From the NCBI GenBank assembly GCA_937996535.1, contig CALKVF010000033.1, positions 1 to 9,946 on the forward strand: DNA of 9,946 nucleotides. Direction: 5' to 3'. Position numbers and translations under genes: made by a program. The stretch's first letter is position 1; every line of letters begins with the position of its first letter. Positions 6,885-9,946 of the stretch are shown piece after piece. A model generated the notes under the pieces. It worked only from the letters and a program-made list of their open reading frames with translations. It made no database searches and was not told where the DNA came from. This DNA is from an uncultured Novosphingobium sp. GTDB taxonomy: Bacteria > Pseudomonadota > Alphaproteobacteria > Sphingomonadales > Sphingomonadaceae.

Positions 6885-7056
6885 TCTTCCGGTAAATGTT
6901 CATGAAATGTTCTACACGTGTTTCGGTCGCGCAGCGGGGGGTGCGGCCATTGCGCAGGTCTTCGACAAAGCGCGGATCGTGCACCGCCAGCCGCCCGAAC
7001 TTGGTCCAGGGCATGCCGGTTTCCCGCAGAAACCGCTCGATCCGCATCAGCAACAT
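6868..7056 (-). CDS. Small HTH-like hypothetical protein, 62 aa
   Basis: This short basic protein reads as four predicted helices with a loop pattern like the lambda-repressor/XRE DNA-binding fold: RIERFLRETGM, PWTKFGRLAV, DPRFVEDLRNGR and TETRVEHFMNIY. Residues 16-40 align without gaps with residues 20-44 of the divergently encoded S24 regulator, keeping the hydrophobic core positions (F20/L24, L23/L27, F30/Y34, V31/L35, L34/F38, P40/P44). The start at 7056 is supported by AAGGA six bases upstream; the ATG at residue 4 is an alternative without such a site. The stop overlaps the start of the 127-aa gene by 17 bases. A DNA-binding role is inference from the pattern; the protein could equally be a structural relative that does not bind DNA. 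Confidence 0.75.
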   Translation of the reverse strand: MLLMRIERFLRETGMPWTKFGRLAVHDPRFVEDLRNGRTPRCATETRVEHFMNIYRKNARAI

Positions 7057-7120
7057 TCGTCGTCCTTCCCTCGCTAACCGCCTGTCCCATCACGACGAAT
7101 CGCCGTGGGGATGACCTTGT

Positions 7121-7169
7121 TTTCAGGGCTGAAATCCTACTTGTCTAGGAAAAATACATCGCGTAGGAT
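7121..7169. promoter_or_regulatory. Dyad cluster with candidate promoter upstream of the S24 regulator
   Basis: Two dyads lie end to end: TTTCAG-GG-CTGAAA (7121-7134), and TCCTA (7135-7139) with TAGGA (7146-7150). A third half-site, GTAGGAT (7163-7169), is an exact inverted match to ATCCTAC (7134-7140). A plausible sigma70-type promoter, TTGTCT (7141-7146), 17-base spacer, TAGGAT (7164-7169), lies inside these repeats, so a protein bound there would block it. Its predicted transcript start is at or next to the ATG at 7176, implying a leaderless message. Alternatively AGGA (7165-7168) is the ribosome-binding site and the promoter lies upstream. Autoregulation by the S24 protein is the natural inference. 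Confidence 0.5.
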
Positions 7170-7175
7170 GAAATC

Positions 7176-7826
7176 ATGAAAAGCCCCGATCCCCGCGCCC
7201 GGCTGCTGCAATTGGCGAGCCAGCATGGTGCCAGCCTGTCTGGCCTGTCTGAGTTGATTGGAAGAAATTCAACCTATTTGCAGCAGTTTGTTCGCAAGGG
7301 TAGCCCGCGTAAGCTGGAAGAAACCGATCGCCGGACCCTGGCCCGTTTCTTTGGCGTGGCCGAAGGAGAGCTGGGCGCGCCAGAGGAAAATTCCTCGCAA
7401 AGTGTGGGAAAACCCCCGCGCGGCGAATGGGTCGATGTGCCGCGTCTGGCGTTGGGGGCATCGGCCGGGCCGGGCGCGCTGGGGTTTGAAGAGGCGCCGA
7501 TCGGCGCGTTCCGCTTTGCCGCGCGCTGGCTGCGTGAGCAGGGGCTCGATCCTGCGCGGCTGTCGGCCATCCGGGTTGAGGGCGATTCGATGGAGGCCAC
7601 GCTGCGCGACGGCGACGAGATTCTGGTCGATCGCAGCCCGCGCGCCTTGCGGGATGGGATCCACGTGGTGCGCACCGGCGATGCGCTGCTGGTCAAGCGG
7701 CTCGACACCAGCCGGCCCGGCGTGATTGCGCTGGTCAGCGACAATCCGGCCTATCGCACGCTCGAACTTCCGCCCGAGGAGGTCGAGGTGATCGGCCGGG
7801 TGGTCTGGAAAAGCGGGCGGCTATAG
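7176..7826 (+). CDS. HTH and S24 (LexA/CI-type) transcriptional regulator
   Basis: This 216-residue repressor joins an N-terminal helix-turn-helix domain (about 9-60; HTH at 20-42, SLSGLSELIGRNSTYLQQF) to a C-terminal S24 peptidase domain (about 85-212). The catalytic serine is S138 in VEGDSM and the general-base lysine is K174 in LLVKRLD. The A97-G98 bond in ASAGPG is in the place expected for self-cleavage. Such proteins bind operators as dimers and are inactivated by RecA-stimulated autocleavage after DNA damage, or act as phage-type repressors. No phage genes are nearby, so this is probably a resident regulator. ATG 7176 has AGGA seven bases upstream. It diverges from a 62-aa HTH-like gene across dyad-rich DNA. 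Targets beyond its own promoter cannot be predicted. Confidence 0.92.
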   Translation: MKSPDPRARLLQLASQHGASLSGLSELIGRNSTYLQQFVRKGSPRKLEETDRRTLARFFGVAEGELGAPEENSSQSVGKPPRGEWVDVPRLALGASAGPGALGFEEAPIGAFRFAARWLREQGLDPARLSAIRVEGDSMEATLRDGDEILVDRSPRALRDGIHVVRTGDALLVKRLDTSRPGVIALVSDNPAYRTLELPPEEVEVIGRVVWKSGRL

Positions 7827-7869
7827 CCGAGGCTTGATTTCGGGGAGGGCGCCGTCCATTTCCGGAGGC

Positions 7870-8550
7870 ATGACACAGCCCAGCCAGCCTATCGCCAGCG
7901 AGCCCCCGATGCGCGTCGGGATCGTCCCTGTCACCGCGCTCGAACAGAACTGTTCGCTGATCTGGTGCACCAAGACGATGAAGGGCGCGCTGATCGATCC
8001 GGGCGGCGATCTCGATAAGCTGAAGGCGGCGGTCGCCAAGATGGGCGTGACGCTCGAAAAGCTGCTCGTTACCCACGGTCATATCGACCACTGCGGGCAG
8101 ACCGGAATGCTCGCCAAGGAACTCGGCCTGCCGATCGAAGGCCCGCATGAGGCCGATCGGTTCTGGATTTCGCGGATCGAGGAAGACGGCGTCAAATACG
8201 GCATTCACGCCGAAGTGTTCGAGCCGACCCGCTGGCTGAGCGATGGCGACAAGGTCACCGTGGGCGAACTCGAACTTGATGTGATCCATTGCCCCGGCCA
8301 CACCCCGGGCCACGTCGTGTTCTATCACGCGCCGTCGCACTTTGCGGTGGTGGGAGACGTGCTGTTTGCCGGATCGATCGGACGGACCGACTTCCCGCTG
8401 GGCAATCACCAGCAACTGATCGATTCGATCACCCAGAAGCTCTGGCCGCTGGGCAATGATGTGACCTTCCTGCCGGGGCATGGCCCGACCAGCACCTTCG
8501 GGCGCGAGCGGCAGGTCAACGGATTCGTCAGCGATTACCTGCTGAGCTAA
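7870..8550 (+). CDS. MBL-fold metallo-hydrolase (glyoxalase II / YcbL-like)
   Basis: This cytoplasmic metallo-beta-lactamase-fold hydrolase resembles YcbL and glyoxalase II proteins, which hydrolyse thioesters such as S-lactoylglutathione; the actual substrate is unknown. With the ATG at 7870 it has 226 residues. The metal ligands are complete: H69-x-H71-x-D73-H74 (THGHIDHCGQ), H144 (CPGHTPGH), D163 (VGDVLFAGSIGRTD) and H204 (LPGHGPT). The start is uncertain. A strong GGAGG (7864-7868) lies only one base before ATG 7870, which is too close. A TTG at 7834 and an ATG at 7909 (beginning MRVGIVPV, nearer to where the fold starts) are in frame. It follows the S24 regulator by about 43 bases and may share its transcript. 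Its 3' end is followed by a strong hairpin. Confidence 0.92.
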   Translation: MTQPSQPIASEPPMRVGIVPVTALEQNCSLIWCTKTMKGALIDPGGDLDKLKAAVAKMGVTLEKLLVTHGHIDHCGQTGMLAKELGLPIEGPHEADRFWISRIEEDGVKYGIHAEVFEPTRWLSDGDKVTVGELELDVIHCPGHTPGHVVFYHAPSHFAVVGDVLFAGSIGRTDFPLGNHQQLIDSITQKLWPLGNDVTFLPGHGPTSTFGRERQVNGFVSDYLLS

Positions 8551-8556
8551 ATGGTC

Positions 8557-8585
8557 CCGCCCCGCCGGCAGATCCGGCAGGGCGG
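8557..8585. terminator. GC-rich hairpin between convergent genes (bidirectional terminator)
   Basis: CCGCCCCGCCGG (8557-8568) pairs with CCGGCAGGGCGG (8574-8585) at 11 of 12 positions, with a single C/A mismatch at 8563/8579 and a five-base loop. It sits in the 48-base gap between the MBL hydrolase and MAPEG stop codons, where one structure can serve both transcripts. No T-run follows on either strand, which is common for terminators in GC-rich alphaproteobacteria but leaves intrinsic termination unproved. Confidence 0.65.
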
Positions 8586-8598
8586 AACGAGTGGTGGA

Positions 8599-8997
8599 TT
8601 ACATCCGCCCGGTGGCGATCAGCACGGCCACCACAGCAAGGCCGATCTGGCTCAGCATGGTGGTGACGGTGCCAAAGCTGCGGCCCTTGGCCAGCGCGGT
8701 GCCGTCCATGCCGAGGCCGTGGCCGATCCGGCCCAACATATAGACCGCGCCGACGATCGGCAGCCACTGGCCGCCCTTGCCGGCGAGTTCGACCAGCGCA
8801 ACCAGCGCCAGCACCCACGGGGTGTTTTCCACGAAGTTGAGCTGGGCGCGCATCCGGCGCTCCAGCAGGTCGCTTCCGCCGGTGCCGATGCTGATCTTTT
8901 CACTGGCGCGAACCTGGCCGCAGCGCAGCGCGAGCCAGAAGTTGATCACCGCCGCAGCGGCGGCCAGGCAGAGCGTGGTAGGCAGTAGAATGGGCAT
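8599..8997 (-). CDS. MAPEG family membrane protein
   Basis: The 132-residue product belongs to the MAPEG group (membrane-associated proteins in eicosanoid and glutathione metabolism), small four-helix integral membrane proteins, some of which are glutathione transferases. The family motif RAQLNFVENTP is at residues 50-60. Hydrophobic segments fall at about 5-25, 58-72, 78-92 and 112-128, consistent with four helices in the inner membrane. I chose the ATG at 8997-8995 because GGAG lies six bases upstream and the first transmembrane helix then begins at once; the frame extends to 9027 but adds ten polar residues with no such site. It is convergent with the MBL hydrolase gene. Bacterial members are mostly uncharacterised, so enzyme activity is not assumed. 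Confidence 0.88.
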   Translation of the reverse strand: MPILLPTTLCLAAAAAVINFWLALRCGQVRASEKISIGTGGSDLLERRMRAQLNFVENTPWVLALVALVELAGKGGQWLPIVGAVYMLGRIGHGLGMDGTALAKGRSFGTVTTMLSQIGLAVVAVLIATGRM

Positions 8998-9046
8998 CGA
9001 TTTCTCCCCCGTTATGGAATTGCGCAAGAACGGGGACTGACGGTGC

Positions 9047-9074
9047 TTGCAACCCGCGCCAAATCGGTTATAGG
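9047..9074 (+). promoter_or_regulatory. Candidate sigma70 promoter for rpmF-plsX
   Basis: TTGCAA (9047-9052) and TATAGG (9069-9074) are separated by 16 bases, a fair match to alphaproteobacterial housekeeping promoters. Transcription would begin near 9081, giving a leader of roughly 77 bases before rpmF. It lies in the only non-coding gap upstream of rpmF, after the divergent MAPEG gene. I see no convincing structure in the leader. Confidence 0.55.
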
Positions 9075-9157
9075 CGCGCCTTCGCTAGCCGCCGGCCCCA
9101 GTGCCATTTGCGCGGCCTTGTTAGACGACCCAAGAATTTTCAGGAACAGGTGCCGCG

Positions 9158-9337
9158 ATGGCTGTCCCCAAAAGAAAAACTTCGCCCTCCCGCCGGGGCA
9201 TGCGCCGCAGCCATGATGCGCTGACGCCTGCAGCATTCCACGAATGCTCGAACTGCGGTGAACTCAAGCGCCCGCACAACCTGTGCACCGCTTGCGGCCA
9301 CTACAACGGGCGCGAAGTCATCGCGGTCGGGCTCTAA
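9158..9337 (+). CDS. rpmF: 50S ribosomal protein L32
   Basis: L32 is a small protein of the large ribosomal subunit. The 59-residue product begins MAVPKRKTSPSRRGMRRSHD, the family signature that contacts rRNA. It also has an intact zinc ribbon with C30-x2-C33 and C43-x2-C46 (ECSNCGE, LCTACGHY), so it is the zinc-binding C+ form. Length is normal for alphaproteobacteria. An AGG eight bases ahead of ATG 9158 can serve as ribosome-binding site, and a sigma70-like promoter lies at 9047-9074. plsX follows after 25 bases, the widely conserved rpmF-plsX order that links ribosome and membrane lipid synthesis. The DUF177 (YceD) gene that often precedes rpmF is absent here: the upstream neighbour is a divergent MAPEG gene. 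Confidence 0.98.
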   Translation: MAVPKRKTSPSRRGMRRSHDALTPAAFHECSNCGELKRPHNLCTACGHYNGREVIAVGL

Positions 9338-9362
9338 GCCCAGTTCCCGGGAGTAAGTGCAC

Positions 9363-9946
9363 ATGACCCTGCCGCGTATCGCCATTGATGCGATGGGCGG
9401 GGATGAAGGTGTGCGCGTGATGATCGAAGGGGCGGCGCTCGCAAGGCGCCGCCACGATCGATTCAAGTTCCTGCTCGTCGGCGACGAAGAGCGGATCAAG
9501 GCGGCGCTCGAAGCCCATCCCAACCTGCGTGCTGCGTCCGAAATCCTCCATGCTCCCGATGTGGTGAGCGGAGAAGAACGCCCCACCCAGGCCCTGCGCC
9601 GCGCCAAGACCACTTCGATGGGCATGGCTATCAACGCCGTGAAGGAAGGCCACGCTGGCGCCGCCGTTTCGGGCGGCAACACCGGCGCGCTGATGGCGAT
9701 GGCCAAGCTGGCGCTGCGCACCATGCCGGGGATCGACCGCCCGGCGCTGTCCGCCCTGCTGCCGACCCTGGGTGATGGCGATCTCGTCATGCTCGACCTT
9801 GGCGCCAACACCGAATGCGATGCCCGCAATCTGGTGCAGTTCGCGGTGATGGGCGCGGCCTATTCGCGGATCGTCACCGGGCATGACCGCCCGCGCGTGC
9901 GCCTGCTCAACATCGGCACCGAAGAAACCAAGGGCACCGAAGACCT
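9363..9946 (+). CDS. plsX: Phosphate acyltransferase PlsX, 3'-truncated by window end
   Basis: PlsX converts acyl-ACP to acyl-phosphate, the donor used by PlsY in the first step of phosphatidic acid synthesis; it is a soluble enzyme that associates with the membrane. The first 194 residues are present out of the roughly 330-350 usual for the family. Signatures seen are IAIDAMGGD (6-14), SGGNTGALMA, GDLVMLDLGANTE and LLNIGTEETKG near the window edge. ATG 9363 is preceded by GGGAG (9349-9353), nine bases away. It lies 25 bases after rpmF and is probably co-transcribed. In many bacteria fabH follows, but that position is outside the window. Confidence 0.97.
   Translation, partial: MTLPRIAIDAMGGDEGVRVMIEGAALARRRHDRFKFLLVGDEERIKAALEAHPNLRAASEILHAPDVVSGEERPTQALRRAKTTSMGMAINAVKEGHAGAAVSGGNTGALMAMAKLALRTMPGIDRPALSALLPTLGDGDLVMLDLGANTECDARNLVQFAVMGAAYSRIVTGHDRPRVRLLNIGTEETKGTED

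Noticed and set aside
6625..7077. 150-residue plus-strand frame over the two minus-strand hypothetical genes
   Set aside because: It has no ribosome-binding site or family signal. The minus-strand pair has a good AAGGA site, operon-like overlap and a protein-like helix pattern.
7176..7826. S24 regulator as a sign of a prophage
   Set aside because: No integrase, structural, lysis or replication genes are nearby; the surroundings are ordinary chromosomal genes.
7735..8481. 248-residue minus-strand open frame opposite the MBL hydrolase
   Set aside because: The plus strand has a complete set of metal-binding motifs; the antisense frame has none.

Overview
The window is GC-rich, densely coded chromosomal DNA from an alphaproteobacterium. 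A sphingomonad (Novosphingobium, Sphingomonas or Erythrobacter type) is most likely, judged from CobT with its C-terminal VWA domain, the rpmF-plsX pair, and the general look of the small conserved hypothetical proteins. Genus is inference. I see no phage, IS element, CRISPR array, tRNA or rRNA.

Layout, left to right. (1) 1-351 is the 3' end of a small transaldolase (MipB/TalC type), followed 30 bases on by cobT (TTG start, 382-2199). (2) After a 37-base gap that is almost filled by a perfect 11-bp inverted repeat come two tandem paralogous nitroreductases (2237-2914 and 2925-3596). (3) An apparent operon follows: cysS (3645-5114), a RES-domain protein (GTG start at 5111, GTGA overlap) and a D-2-hydroxyacid dehydrogenase (ATG at 5566, ATGA overlap). 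(4) Two minus-strand hypothetical genes run toward it: 127 aa (6501-6884) and 62 aa (6868-7056). The dehydrogenase and the 127-aa gene share the tetranucleotide CTAG for their two stop codons. (5) Diverging from the 62-aa gene across 119 bases with several dyads is an HTH plus S24 (LexA/CI-type) self-cleaving regulator (7176-7826), followed by a metallo-beta-lactamase-fold hydrolase. (6) A strong hairpin separates that hydrolase from a convergent MAPEG membrane protein (8599-8997). (7) A promoter-like sequence precedes rpmF (9158-9337) and plsX (9363 to the window end, truncated), the start of the usual ribosomal protein/phospholipid synthesis cluster.

Most genes are housekeeping or broadly conserved. 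The parts worth a second look are: the RES protein, which has no antitoxin beside it and appears to have lost two of the usual catalytic residues; the palindrome touching the first nitroreductase start codon; and the divergent locus where a CI-like regulator faces a 62-aa protein that lines up without gaps with its DNA-binding domain across an operator-like region. I found no convincing large undescribed system.
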